Numbered from the stretch's first letter, positions 32,864 to 41,823 are shown. The stretch: 64,000 nucleotides of DNA from Anaerolineae bacterium (GCA_022824365.1 JAJEAA010000008.1:1-64000), one strand, 5' to 3'. Notes: generated from the sequence alone by a model not told the origin. Program-made: numbers and translations.

Positions 32864-34867
32864 ATGAGCGAGCAACATAGTTTTCAAGCCGAGACGCAGC
32901 AACTGCTGAATATCCTGATCCACTCGCTGTACACGGAAAAGGAGATTTTCCTGCGCGAGTTGATCTCGAACGCGTCGGATGCTTTGAACCGGCTGCAATT
33001 CGAGATGCTGACCAACGATGACGTGGTGGATGCCGAGGCGGAGTTGGCGGTCCGGATCGCCTTGGATGAAGAAGCGAAAACGCTGACGATCAGCGACAGC
33101 GGCATCGGCATGAACCGCGCTGAGATCATCGCCGGCTTGGGCACGATCGCCAAATCGGGGGCGAAGGCTTTCATCGAGGCGATGCGGGAGAAACCGGAGA
33201 GCGCCTCCGATATTATCGGACAATTCGGCGTCGGCTTCTATTCGGCGTTTATGGTGGCGAAGCAGGTGGATGTGATCTCGCGCTCGTATCGGACCGAGGA
33301 CGAGGCGGTCAAGTGGTCGGCGACGGGCGGGACCAATTACACGCTGGAAAACGCCGACAAAACGAGCCGCGGCACGGAAGTGGTCATCCACCTGAAAGAT
33401 GACGAGGAGGAGTTCACGCGCGGCTTCCGCGTCAAGGACATCATCCGGCGGCACTCGGATTATGTCGCCTTTCCCATTTATGTGGACGATGATGAGGAGC
33501 CGACCAACAAGCAGCAGGCGATCTGGCGGCGCAACCCTTCTGAAATAGAAGATGAAGAATATGACAGCTTCTACAAGATGCTGACGATGGATTTCGCCGG
33601 CGCCAGCCACCATATCCACATGCGCGCTGACGTGCCGATGCAATTTTATGCTCTGCTCTTCGTGCCGGGCAGCGGGCAGCAGAATATGTTCAGTCCGCGC
33701 AAGGAGCCCGGTTTGAAGCTCTATGCGCGCAAGGTTTTGATTGAAGAATACAATCGCGAACTGCTGCCGGAGTACCTGAGCTTCGTGCAGGGCGTGGTCG
33801 ATAGCGAGGACCTGCCGTTGAGCGTCAGCCGCGAGAGCATCCAGGCGACGCGGGTGATGGCCAGCTTGAAGAAGACGATCACGCGGCGCGCCCTCAACGA
33901 GCTCAAGCGCATGGCGAAGAACGACCGCGACAAGTATCTCCGCATCTATCAAGAATTCGGCGCGTATCTCAAGCAGGGTTTGGTCGTCGAGAGTGAAGAT
34001 CGGAGCGACATCGAGCCGTTGATGTTCTTCCAGACGACGCACGATGAGGATCCGAGCCAGTATCATTCGCTGGACGAGTATGTCGAGCGCATGTCGGAGA
34101 ATCAGGACGATATCTATTATGTGGTCGCGGATGACTACAGCAGCGGCTCGCGCAGTCCGCATCTGGACGCTTTCCGGCAGCGGGGCATTGAGGCGCTTTA
34201 TTTCACGCATCCGGTTGACGCTATGTTGCCGATGGGCTTGACCGATTTCAAAGGGCACAAGCTGGTCAGCGTCGATTCGGCCGAGCTTGACCTGGCCGAT
34301 GTGGGCGATGCGAGCGAGGCGGAGGCCAAGAGCGCCGCGCCGCTGGAAGGGGATTCTTTCGCGGCTTTGCAGGCGCGGGTAAAGGCGACCTTGGGCGGGC
34401 GAGTCAGTGATGTGCGGGAGAGCAAGACGCTGGTGGGCAGCCCGGCGCGGCTGGTCAGCGAGGACGAAAGCGCCAACCGCTACATGTTCCGTATTAATCG
34501 GCTCTTGGACAAGGATTACGAGTTGCCGGTCAAGGCGCTGGAGTTGAATCCGCGGCATCCGCTGATGCATAATCTGAGCGGGCTGATCGGCAGCGGCGAC
34601 GATGCCTTGATTGACGCGGTGGTCGAGCAGGTCTTTGAGACGGCGCTGCTGCAAGACGGCATTCATCCCGATCCCTCCAGCATGGCCGAGCGCCTGACGC
34701 TGCTGATGGAGGCGGCGACCGGTTCAGCAAGCGCGGATCTGGACTTTGCCGAGGTCAAGACTGTCATCAGCGAGCCGGCAGTGGTCGAACCGTCGGACTT
34801 CGAGGGCATTGTTCTCGATCCGCTGGATGAAGTGGAAGATGCGGCGGATGCATCTACCCCCCTCTAA
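32864..34867 (+). CDS. htpG: chaperone HtpG (Hsp90)
   Basis: The 667-aa protein is a complete Hsp90. Its GHKL ATPase domain shows FLRELISNASDAL, ISDSGIGMN, GTIAKSGAKAF and GQFGVGFYSAFMVA, followed by the middle and dimerisation domains. The ATG at 32864 follows AAGGA; an ATG at 32849 would add five residues. Typical bacterial HtpG has 610-640 residues, and the extra length is an acidic C-terminal tail. Its last residues STPL and its TAA are encoded by an R3 repeat, which has replaced or moved the original end. Confidence 0.95.
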   Translation: MSEQHSFQAETQQLLNILIHSLYTEKEIFLRELISNASDALNRLQFEMLTNDDVVDAEAELAVRIALDEEAKTLTISDSGIGMNRAEIIAGLGTIAKSGAKAFIEAMREKPESASDIIGQFGVGFYSAFMVAKQVDVISRSYRTEDEAVKWSATGGTNYTLENADKTSRGTEVVIHLKDDEEEFTRGFRVKDIIRRHSDYVAFPIYVDDDEEPTNKQQAIWRRNPSEIEDEEYDSFYKMLTMDFAGASHHIHMRADVPMQFYALLFVPGSGQQNMFSPRKEPGLKLYARKVLIEEYNRELLPEYLSFVQGVVDSEDLPLSVSRESIQATRVMASLKKTITRRALNELKRMAKNDRDKYLRIYQEFGAYLKQGLVVESEDRSDIEPLMFFQTTHDEDPSQYHSLDEYVERMSENQDDIYYVVADDYSSGSRSPHLDAFRQRGIEALYFTHPVDAMLPMGLTDFKGHKLVSVDSAELDLADVGDASEAEAKSAAPLEGDSFAALQARVKATLGGRVSDVRESKTLVGSPARLVSEDESANRYMFRINRLLDKDYELPVKALELNPRHPLMHNLSGLIGSGDDALIDAVVEQVFETALLQDGIHPDPSSMAERLTLLMEAATGSASADLDFAEVKTVISEPAVVEPSDFEGIVLDPLDEVEDAADASTPL

Positions 34868-34898
34868 ATCTCTCCCCAAAGCTTTGGAAGGAGACTTG
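34855..34898. repeat. R3 palindromic repeat supplying the htpG stop
   Basis: CCCCCCTCTAAATCTCTCCC and its inverse arm GGAAGGAGACTT are separated by AAAGCTTT. The TAA within CTCTAAATC is the htpG stop codon. Confidence 0.75.
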
Positions 34899-34979
34899 CG
34901 TCCAAGGTGTCGCGAGCTTGGGAATCCGATAATTGGTTGGCCCTTGCTGGATTGTTGAAAAACAGAAGGAGAACTGCAA

Positions 34980-35402
34980 ATGGCGCAGAATAAAACGCAG
35001 CGAAATGACGGCGATGTGATGGCTTATCTGGAGTCGGTGGCGAACAAGCGCCGGCGCGAGGACAGCTTGGTGGTGCTGAAGATGATGGAGGAGGTCACTG
35101 GCGAGCCGGCGGAGATGTGGGGCACAAGCATCGTCGGCTTCGGCAGTTATCATTACAAGTATGAGAGCGGGCGCGAGGGCGACTTCATGCTGGCCGGTTT
35201 CGCGCCGCGGAAGCAAGCGTTGACCTTGTACATTATGGGCGGGCATGATCGTCACGAGGAATTGTACGCCAAGCTGGGCAAGCATCGCACCGGCAGTTCT
35301 TGCCTGTACATCAACAAGCTGGATGATGTCGACCTGGATGTCTTGCGGGAGATTGTCAGCGAGTCGGTTGCGCACATGCGGCGGACGCATCCGACCGCTT
35401 GA
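34980..35402 (+). CDS. DUF1801 domain protein (YdhG-like)
   Basis: The 140-aa protein carries the DUF1801 core: LVVLKMMEEVTGEPAEMWG, SIVGFGSYHYKY, GFAPRKQALTLYIMGG and KLGKHRTGSSCLYINKL. The domain has a frataxin-like fold and is a common stand-alone cytoplasmic protein of unknown biochemical role. An AAGGAG ribosome binding site precedes the start. It is downstream of htpG across a repeat. Confidence 0.88.
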   Translation: MAQNKTQRNDGDVMAYLESVANKRRREDSLVVLKMMEEVTGEPAEMWGTSIVGFGSYHYKYESGREGDFMLAGFAPRKQALTLYIMGGHDRHEELYAKLGKHRTGSSCLYINKLDDVDLDVLREIVSESVAHMRRTHPTA

Positions 35403-35459
35403 CATTGGGGGCATTGCAGCAACTGTCGGCGCGGACGCAGCGTATTAGAGATAGCGCAT

Positions 35460-35487
35460 CTTACGCGCGCCCTCATCGGTGTATAAT
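35460..35487 (+). promoter_or_regulatory. possible promoter
   Basis: A perfect TATAAT (35482-35487) has CTTACG 16 bp upstream, a weak -35. It lies 22 bp before the ATG at 35509. Confidence 0.35.
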
Positions 35488-35508
35488 GGGCAAGAAATCA
35501 ATAGCAAG

Positions 35509-36060
35509 ATGTCTGGCTCTGATACGATGGATGGACTGAAACTGCTCGGTCAAATCGGCAAGGGACTTGTCAAGACGGTGGAACTGGTTGGCAAGGGCAT
35601 CGGCTTGACCGGGCAAGCGATAAACGACGGCTCAATTGCAGTGAGGACAGCCATGCCAGTTACGGAAGTGACTTCTGTGTTTAACACCACTGACGATACG
35701 ATCAAATTCATCAATCAGGAATCCCCGCGCGATACCAAAGAGATTCTGCCGCAGAGCGCGGTGTCGATGAAAACGCAGAAGACTGACGGCGCCTGGGTGC
35801 CCTGGTTTCATCCACCGCGTTTTTCGCCTTTCAGCAAGCGGCGCATGGAGATCGTGGTGGATGATGTGCCGGTGATATATATGTGGCAGCGGGATAACCA
35901 CGTGTACTGGTGCAATCGGCTGGATAGCCAGGGCAACCCCGCCAAAGCCTACGAGGTGCCGGGCATTTCGCACGTCGGCGGGAAGCGCATGCTGGTGGTG
36001 CGCAACGATCCCGAAAGCGGTTATAGCGCCTTTTTGAGCGAGAGCGTCGAGAATAAGTAG
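35509..36060 (+). CDS. hypothetical protein, 183 aa
   Basis: No family is recognised. After a short Gly-rich amphipathic start (LLGQIGKGLVKTVELVGKGIGL) the protein is polar and mainly beta-like, with a PWFHPPRFSPFSKRRMEIVVDD segment (split here: PWFHPPRF, SPFSKRRM) and YMWQRDNHVYWCNRL. It has no signal peptide. The ATG at 35509 was chosen because it follows the TATAAT box; ATG at 35527 or GTG at 35479 are alternatives, and no strong ribosome binding site helps. Confidence 0.55.
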   Translation: MSGSDTMDGLKLLGQIGKGLVKTVELVGKGIGLTGQAINDGSIAVRTAMPVTEVTSVFNTTDDTIKFINQESPRDTKEILPQSAVSMKTQKTDGAWVPWFHPPRFSPFSKRRMEIVVDDVPVIYMWQRDNHVYWCNRLDSQGNPAKAYEVPGISHVGGKRMLVVRNDPESGYSAFLSESVENK

Positions 36061-36069
36061 GGCATTTCT

Positions 36070-36160
36070 ACCCCATTCCCCGGCCCTCTGCCGCCACCTC
36101 TAGTGGCGCGTAGACACAGCCACGTCTGGCGGGCATCCCGAAGCATCAGGGAAGGGGAGC
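36070..36160. repeat. composite repeat with R2 17-mer
   Basis: It starts CCCCATTCCCCGGCCCTC, like the repeats at 17561 and 21749, and contains GGCGCGTAGACACAGCC at 36105-36121. No gene is seen in 36061-36257. Confidence 0.6.
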
Positions 36161-36257
36161 GCTGCTTACGGAACTTGGCTTGAATGGGGAATGCCGGCTT
36201 TAATTCAAGCAGCTTCCCGTTACTGTATTTGAACTAGTGAGACACAGAGAAGAGATT

Positions 36258-36644
36258 ATGATCACAACAATCGCGACCGTCACCGTCTTTGTCGAGGATC
36301 AGGATCGGGCGAAAGCCTTCTACACCGAAAAGCTGGGCTTCGAGTTGATCAATGATTCGGAGATGTTTCCCGGCGCGAACATGCGCTGGATCACGGTCGC
36401 GCTTGAGGGCTGCCCGACTGAGTTGACGCTCTTCCCTATGGGCGGGCAGTGGGAGCATTATCGCGAGGCCATGGGCAAGCCGCAATGTTTCACGCTGCAC
36501 TGCGACGACATTATGGAGACCTATCGCGAGTTGACGGAGAAGGGCGTGCAGTTTCTGGGCGAGCCGCAAGCGCAGAATTGGGGCAGCTTCGCCATGCTGG
36601 TCGATTCTGAAGGCAATCAGATCGTGCTCGGGCAGCGGGCTTAG
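36258..36644 (+). CDS. VOC family (glyoxalase-like) protein, copy 1
   Basis: The 128-aa protein is one VOC domain: VTVFVEDQDRAKAFYTEKLGFELI at the start (beta-alpha unit), FTLHCDDIMETYRELTEKGVQF in the second half, and SFAMLVDSEGNQIVLGQ at the end. It probably works as a dimer around a divalent metal; the reaction is unknown. The start at 36258 follows AGAAGAG. It is a tandem paralogue of the gene at 36727. Confidence 0.88.
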   Translation: MITTIATVTVFVEDQDRAKAFYTEKLGFELINDSEMFPGANMRWITVALEGCPTELTLFPMGGQWEHYREAMGKPQCFTLHCDDIMETYRELTEKGVQFLGEPQAQNWGSFAMLVDSEGNQIVLGQRA

Positions 36645-36676
36645 GACACCCTACAAACATCCAAAAGATCAGAGGC

Positions 36677-36700
36677 GGGCGACACAAGCGTCGCCCCTAC
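36677..36700. repeat. R1 palindrome
   Basis: GGGCGACACAAGCGTCGCCC with trailing CTAC lies between the two VOC genes. Confidence 0.75.
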
Positions 36701-36726
36701 ATAGATTGCTCAAGAGGAGACATGAC

Positions 36727-37110
36727 ATGATCAAGCGAGTGGGTACCGTATCCATATTTGTGGAAGATCAGGACCGGGCGAAGGCATTTTATACTGAGAA
36801 GCTCGGCATGGAGTTGATCTCGGACGATGAGATGTGGCCCGGCGCGGATTCGCGTTGGCTGTCGGTAGCGCCGGCCGGCGCCGAGACGCAGATCGTCCTC
36901 TACAAGTTTGACGAGAATTGGGAGCATTACCGTTCCACTTTCCAGCAATCCCAATCGCTGACTTTGCAATGCGAGGATATCAATGAAACCTATCGCATCT
37001 ATAAAGAGCGCGGCGTCGAATTCCTGGGCGAGCCGGAAACACAATTCTGGGGCACCTTCGTGATGATGAAGGATTGCGAGGGCAACACGCTGATTCTGGT
37101 TCAGGTCTGA
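36727..37110 (+). CDS. VOC family (glyoxalase-like) protein, copy 2
   Basis: The 127-aa protein shares FVEDQDRAKAFYTEKLG exactly with copy 1 and parallels it along its length (LTLQCEDINETYRIYKERGVEF, then EGNTLILVQ). A GAGGAG site precedes the ATG. Its stop overlaps the next start (TGATG), so it is coupled to the cinA-type gene. The middle of the two copies differs in likely substrate-contact residues, so the functions have probably diverged. Confidence 0.88.
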   Translation: MIKRVGTVSIFVEDQDRAKAFYTEKLGMELISDDEMWPGADSRWLSVAPAGAETQIVLYKFDENWEHYRSTFQQSQSLTLQCEDINETYRIYKERGVEFLGEPETQFWGTFVMMKDCEGNTLILVQV

Positions 37111-37598
37111 TGTCGGCGGATTTGCTGGCGCTTTCGGGGCAAGTCGGCGCGGCGCTGATTACAAAGGAAGCCACCGTCTGCGCTGCCGAATCCTGCACTG
37201 GCGGGCTTCTGCTAAGCGCCTTGACCGACATCGCCGGCAGCTCGGCTTATGTGCAAGGCGGGCTGGTGACATATTCCAACGAAGCCAAGATGCAATTCCT
37301 CAAGGTGCGGCAGGCGACGCTGATGGAGCAGGGCGCGGTCAGCGAGGCGACGGCTGCTGAGATGGCGCGTGGCGCGCTGGCGCTCTTCGCTACCGATTAC
37401 GCCTTGAGCGTGACCGGCATCGCGGGTCCTGGCGGCGGCACCGCCGAGAAACCGGTCGGCTTGACGTATATTGGCTTGGCTGGTCCGGAGGGGCTGCTGC
37501 GGGTGGAGCGGCGCGTCTGGGGCGGCGACCGCATCGCGAACAAGAAGGCGAGCGTCGGCGCGGCGCTGCGGCTGCTGCTGGGCGCGCTCAAAGCTTAG
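37110..37598 (+). CDS. pncC: CinA C-terminal family, nicotinamide-nucleotide amidase
   Basis: The 162-aa product is a stand-alone CinA C-terminal domain: CAAESCTGGLLLSALTDIAGSSAYVQGG, VTYSNEAKM, VTGIAGPGGGTAEKPVG and YIGLAG are all family signatures (written in pieces here: AAESCTGGLL, IAGSSAYV). It deamidates nicotinamide mononucleotide to nicotinate mononucleotide in pyridine-nucleotide recycling. The N-terminal molybdopterin-binding-like half of full CinA is absent. Its stop overlaps that of the convergent Uma2 gene by 4 bp. Confidence 0.9.
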   Translation: MSADLLALSGQVGAALITKEATVCAAESCTGGLLLSALTDIAGSSAYVQGGLVTYSNEAKMQFLKVRQATLMEQGAVSEATAAEMARGALALFATDYALSVTGIAGPGGGTAEKPVGLTYIGLAGPEGLLRVERRVWGGDRIANKKASVGAALRLLLGALKA

Positions 37599-38173
37599 TC
37601 GGGCTGCGTTTCAAATGTGATGCCGCGGTAGACCTGCGCCAGCGGCAATTCGCAGTTTAGCGTGTCCAGGCTGAGGACATCATTGAGATCGGTGTATGTC
37701 GCCGTTTGCCAGCCGGCTTCCGATCGCGTAGAAAGTTCGGCGCAGACGCGATGCTGGTCAATGATCAAGTATGATTGGATTGACGGTACATCGAAATAAA
37801 AGTTTTTCTTCTCATCGCGGTCAGTATCAATCGTGGAAGGCGATGTTACTTCAATCACCAGAGTTGGATTTAGCAACTCCATCTCGTTATCGCGCTCGAA
37901 AAGTTCTTCGCCACATACGGCGGATAAATCTGGATACACATAACGAGATTCCCCCGCCTTTACTCTCATTTCGCTGCTGAGAAGAAAGCAGTCCGAGTCA
38001 TCAAGTTCTCGTCCAATGGCAACGGCGAGATTCATCATGATTCGATTATGCCTGCCAGTCGCGCCAGCCATACAGCGTACCTCGCCATCGATGTATTCAT
38101 GCTTTTCGAAGTTCGTTTCTTCCCAGGCGAGATATTCCTCGACCGTGAGACGAACAGGCGCTTGAACTGCCAT
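37595..38173 (-). CDS. Uma2 family (DUF820) endonuclease-like protein
   Basis: From the ATG at 38173 the product is 192 aa. The Uma2 pattern is clear: LTVEEYLAWEE, HEYIDGEVRCMAGAT, YVYPDLSAVC (the PD motif), LVIEVTSPST (ExxSPS) and KKNFYFDVPSIQSYLIID. The fold is that of restriction-like PD-(D/E)xK nucleases; a biological role is not known. Uma2 genes are abundant in Chloroflexota and Cyanobacteria. The frame is open upstream to 38380, but that part is antisense to DinB and is not family-like. Confidence 0.88.
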   Translation of the reverse strand: MAVQAPVRLTVEEYLAWEETNFEKHEYIDGEVRCMAGATGRHNRIMMNLAVAIGRELDDSDCFLLSSEMRVKAGESRYVYPDLSAVCGEELFERDNEMELLNPTLVIEVTSPSTIDTDRDEKKNFYFDVPSIQSYLIIDQHRVCAELSTRSEAGWQTATYTDLNDVLSLDTLNCELPLAQVYRGITFETQPD

Positions 38174-38270
38174 GATCTTCCTCAGATCAACTTGATGTGA
38201 TGCGATTATAACGCGGATTTGGAGTCGGTGACAGGTTTCCGTCCGATGCGCGCTCGGTATCAGCAATGGT

Positions 38271-38744
38271 TCACCACAGGTCCATCGTCCCGCGCAGGCT
38301 GCCGAATTCGCCGATGTGGTAAGAGTTGTGCGCGGCGACCACCAGCACTTCGCGCAGGATGTTGTGCCCGGCTTGACCATGCGGGATCTGCGCGTACAGA
38401 TCGCGCGTCGGGTCTTTTACGATTTCCGTCAGCGCAGCGAGATCGGCGCGGAAGCCGTCGATGGTCTGCCGCCAGTCGGTCTCGTCAGCCGCTTGCTCCG
38501 GCGGGGGCCAGTAATCATCGGGAAACTTGCGATAGCGGTAGTCGGGATTTTCTATGTACTCAAGAATATCGGCTTGGGCGATCCGCAGATGTTCCAGCAG
38601 ATGCCAGAAAGAATAGGGCGTATTCGGCGGACGCGAATTGTAATGCGCCCGGGGGAAGTTCGCGATGGCGCTTTCGAAGGTCTGATGCGCCTGCGCCACG
38701 GTCAGAGCTTTTGTCAACTGCTCGCGTATAGACTCGTCGCTCAT
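38271..38744 (-). CDS. DinB superfamily protein
   Basis: The 157-aa protein is a four-helix DinB/YfiT type. The metal-binding histidines lie in FWHLLEHLRIAQ near residue 48 and in VAAHNSYHIGEF near 140, as in the family. Members bind a divalent metal and several act as thiol transferases; the reaction here is unknown. A GAGGAG site precedes the ATG at 38744. It is transcribed in the same direction as Uma2, 97 bp ahead of it. Confidence 0.85.
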   Translation of the reverse strand: MSDESIREQLTKALTVAQAHQTFESAIANFPRAHYNSRPPNTPYSFWHLLEHLRIAQADILEYIENPDYRYRKFPDDYWPPPEQAADETDWRQTIDGFRADLAALTEIVKDPTRDLYAQIPHGQAGHNILREVLVVAAHNSYHIGEFGSLRGTMDLW

Positions 38745-39084
38745 GACGTACTCTCCTCATTCGACTGTAATAGTCCAATTGTAACGAGAATGGAGCGCTT
38801 GCTCCCGGCTGATTTCTTGCGATGGCAGAAGAACGCGGTATAATCGCCTTGGTCGCGGACGCCGCTGAACGGCGAATCCCGATTTCTGTGAAATACCGAC
38901 AAAGTCAATCACGGCAATCCTGTGTAAATTGTTAATGAAGCTCTAAGGAATTTGCGATACCGTCAGGCAAATGCTGTCCCAAGACAATCAGGAACGAAGC
39001 ATTGGCAAAGCGTAGATTAAATCTCTTGGCAAACTCGCGGTCTAATGCGATATAATGGCATCATAGAGTCAAATAGGGCGAAAT
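38745..39084. other. intergenic, promoter region of the first TPR gene
   Basis: No gene is supported in these 340 bp. A GGTATAATCG box near 38838 and the promoter at 39026-39056 are the only signals seen. Confidence 0.5.
39026..39056 (+). promoter_or_regulatory. promoter candidate for the first TPR gene
   Basis: TTGGCA (39026-39031) and a perfect TATAAT (39051-39056) lie 19 bp apart, wider than ideal. The ATG is 28 bp further on. Confidence 0.45.
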
Positions 39085-39945
39085 ATGTACGATCAGTATC
39101 CCGTCTACGATGTGCCGCAGAGAAATCTCGTTCAGCGTTTTTTTGCCCAGCGTTGGAGCGCGATCATCGTTGAGATCGCCTTGACAATCGTCATTACCGT
39201 GGCGGCCGGGCGCGCCTTTGAGTTCTTCGATCCCTTTGATGGCGAGGCAGCGAGGACTGCGCCGGCAGTGAATGAAACCGGAGCGGATTCTTTTGATGTC
39301 GCCTTGGCGCCGGTGACTCAGCGAGCGTTGGCGCATATCCAGAACCGGGAATTTGCGGCGGCTGAGGCGATGTATGATCTCGCCATAGCGGTCGCGCCGG
39401 CGGACGAGGATCATTATGGCTGGCGCGGTTATATCAATTTGCAGGCGGGGGACTATCTGGACGCTCAAAGGGACTTCCGCCAGGTCTTGGAATTGGCGCC
39501 GGCTGATTATGAAGCGCATACCGCCCTCTGCTGGGCATATGGCGAATCAGGGGAATTTGACACAGCCTTGGCGCATTGCCACGCGGCAATGAAGGCGGCG
39601 CAATCACTGCCGGAATATGGCATTGCCCTGGAGAATCGCTGCTGGGTTCAGGTGGAAATGGGCGAGTTGGAGTCCGCCGCGGGCGATTGTCTGGACGTCC
39701 TTGAGATCTTCCCGGATTGCCGGCAAGAGGTCTGCGCCCTGGCGCATTACAACCTCGGGCGCATCATGTTGGCGCAGGGCAAGGAGGCGCTGGCTTTGCG
39801 TCAGTTCAATCTGGCTTTTGATATTGGTTCCGCCTATCCGGATATGTATTTGGAGATTGGGAAAGTTTACGATACACTTGGGTATGAAGCGGCTTCACGG
39901 GCAAGTTACGATCGCCATCGTAGTCTAGCCGTAGGCGAAGAATAG
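39085..39945 (+). CDS. membrane-anchored TPR protein, 286 aa
   Basis: A short cytoplasmic N-terminus (YPVYDVPQRNLVQRFFAQRWSA) leads into one hydrophobic span (27-45). After a linker, TPR-type helix pairs run from about residue 75 to the end (AHIQNREFAAAEAMYDLAIAVAP, AGDYLDAQRDFRQVLELAP). The N-terminus is matched by the next gene (QYPxYDxPxRxxxxRxxxQRxSAxIxE), so these are paralogues. By the positive-inside rule the TPR part is outside the membrane. Role unknown; protein-protein scaffolding is likely. Confidence 0.8.
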   Translation: MYDQYPVYDVPQRNLVQRFFAQRWSAIIVEIALTIVITVAAGRAFEFFDPFDGEAARTAPAVNETGADSFDVALAPVTQRALAHIQNREFAAAEAMYDLAIAVAPADEDHYGWRGYINLQAGDYLDAQRDFRQVLELAPADYEAHTALCWAYGESGEFDTALAHCHAAMKAAQSLPEYGIALENRCWVQVEMGELESAAGDCLDVLEIFPDCRQEVCALAHYNLGRIMLAQGKEALALRQFNLAFDIGSAYPDMYLEIGKVYDTLGYEAASRASYDRHRSLAVGEE

Positions 39946-39977
39946 CTTTGGGAAGGCAGTTTCACTGACGTAACGAC

Positions 39978-40008
39978 TTGACGGTTCTGATGTCAAATGT
40001 GTTATACT
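39978..40008 (+). promoter_or_regulatory. promoter candidate for the second TPR gene
   Basis: TTGACG (39978-39983) and an extended -10 TGTTATACT (box 40003-40008) are 19 bp apart. It indicates that the second TPR gene is transcribed on its own as well. Confidence 0.5.
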
Positions 40009-40063
40009 CAGTGGCAAATAGTGCATTCAAGCATCGAAAGGTGAAAGAGCGAGGGATATTTAT

Positions 40064-41797
40064 ATGACGAAACAGTACCCGGAATACGATATTCCCAAAC
40101 GTTCCATAAAGGATCGTGTGCTCAGCCAGCGCCCGAGCGCTCTCATTATTGAGGGTTTGTTGGTGCTGGTGGCCGTGGTCGTCACTATCGGATTCCTGTC
40201 TCCGGCAACACCGGTCGAAGATAACAGCGATGCGGTTATTGCCGAGCTGGAAGCAATCATTGCGGCTCAGGAAGCGGCTTTGGCTGAAGCGGCCGAGGCG
40301 ATGGCGCAGGCGGCCGAAATGGCTGCCATGCCCGCGGGCTTCATGAACGCAACCGCCGCCAAAAATATGGCTTGGTCGAGCTTGACGAACGAAGAGTATC
40401 GTTCCGCCATCGCCCTCTACGATATGATTATCGCGGACGGTGAGGGGGATATTGATACTTACTTCGCTCGCGGTTATGCCTACAGCATGATCGATGAGCA
40501 TGGTCTGGCCGTGCAGGATTACTCGGTCGTGCTGGGCGAGCAGCCCGAATCCCTCGGCGCTTTGAACAACCGCTGCTGGGGTCTGAGCGAGATCGGCGCT
40601 TTCGAGGCCGCCCTGGCCGATTGCAACGCGCTGATGTCCCTCGTGCCGGAAGCGGACTATCCCTATCTCAACCGTGGCATCGTCTACGAAAAGATGGGCG
40701 AGATGGACGCGGCCATGAACGATTATGTCGAGTGGATCAAGCGCAAGAAGAACCGCGTCATTCGCAACGAGAATCTGGCTTGGGAAGGCACGCTGGAATT
40801 GCAGATGGCTGAGGGCTTGGTCTACGTCCTGCCCTTCAACGCCAGCGCTGGTCAAGATGTGGTGGTCACCGCCATCAGCAGCCAGCGCGATCTGGATGCC
40901 GATCCCCTGGTCTTGATCCTGGATCCGCAGGGCAAGCCAGTGGCTGGCAATGACGATACCGGCGAATGGTGGGACAGCTATGTGCACTTCCGCACTCCGG
41001 TTAGCGGCGAATACGCCGTCGTGCTCACGCATGCCGGCGGTAGCACCGAGGGCAGAGTTGAGGTTTCCTTTGAACTCGCTGGCCTGTTCACCCAGGGCAA
41101 CGATAGCGCCCGCTTCAAGAGCGACGCCTATCGCGCCTTGATGTCCGGCGATTATCAGATCGCGCTGGAGAACTTCCGCCGCGCTTTGAACATTAATCGC
41201 AACGACGCCGAGGCTATGAACTGGCTGGGTGTCACCTATCGCTACATGGGCGAATACGAAGCCTCGATCATTCACATCGGTATGGCGATGCGCCTGGACG
41301 AGAGCTACACCTTGCCCTATCTGTCACGCGGGATTACCTTCGAGAATATGGGCGACCATGAGGCGAGCGCGGCCGACTACTATCGTTACGCGATGCTCAA
41401 CCGCAGCCGTACGCTATTCCACGCCGAACTCGAAGGCGACAGCACCTTTGAACTGCCGATGCGCGAGGGCTGGGTCTACAGCATTCCCTTTGACGCCAAG
41501 CGCGGCCAAACGCTCGATATTGATGTCTCGACCGTGGCGCCCGGTTTCGTGGATCCGCTGATCATCCTGATCGGTCCCGAAGGCCAGGCTCTGACCGGCG
41601 ATGACGATATTTCGCGCAGCGAATACGATGCGACCATCAGCGACTACAAGGTGCGAGCCAGCGGTGAATACACCTTGGTCGTCAGCCACGCTGAAGGCGG
41701 CGCGAACGGCACCATCAATGTCGATGTCAACTTGGTCAATCCGGCGCCGATGTCAGTCCCCAGCTACAGCGGCTGCTCGGACGGCATGGGGCACTAA
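40064..41797 (+). CDS. membrane-anchored TPR protein with two PPC-like domains
   Basis: The 577-aa protein shares its N-terminal motif and single span (about 27-47) with the preceding gene. An Ala/Glu-rich coiled-coil-like stalk (62-90) follows, then TPR repeats (100-225), a PPC-like beta domain (about 238-335, with LILDPQGKPVAGNDDTG and SGEYAVVLTHAGG), a further TPR block (345-440) and a second PPC-like domain (about 446-560, with LIGPEGQALTGDDD and SGEYTLVVSHAEGG). PPC domains usually sit at the C-terminus of secreted peptidases; pairing them with TPRs here has no peptidase. A strong terminator follows. Confidence 0.82.
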   Translation: MTKQYPEYDIPKRSIKDRVLSQRPSALIIEGLLVLVAVVVTIGFLSPATPVEDNSDAVIAELEAIIAAQEAALAEAAEAMAQAAEMAAMPAGFMNATAAKNMAWSSLTNEEYRSAIALYDMIIADGEGDIDTYFARGYAYSMIDEHGLAVQDYSVVLGEQPESLGALNNRCWGLSEIGAFEAALADCNALMSLVPEADYPYLNRGIVYEKMGEMDAAMNDYVEWIKRKKNRVIRNENLAWEGTLELQMAEGLVYVLPFNASAGQDVVVTAISSQRDLDADPLVLILDPQGKPVAGNDDTGEWWDSYVHFRTPVSGEYAVVLTHAGGSTEGRVEVSFELAGLFTQGNDSARFKSDAYRALMSGDYQIALENFRRALNINRNDAEAMNWLGVTYRYMGEYEASIIHIGMAMRLDESYTLPYLSRGITFENMGDHEASAADYYRYAMLNRSRTLFHAELEGDSTFELPMREGWVYSIPFDAKRGQTLDIDVSTVAPGFVDPLIILIGPEGQALTGDDDISRSEYDATISDYKVRASGEYTLVVSHAEGGANGTINVDVNLVNPAPMSVPSYSGCSDGMGH

Positions 41798-41823
41798 GCC
41801 AACGCATAAGCAAGTAAGCAAAA

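Noticed and set aside
32798..34666. Long open frame (622 codons) on the minus strand
   Set aside because: It is antisense to htpG, whose family signatures are unambiguous. Long antisense frames are expected in GC-rich genes with strong third-position bias.
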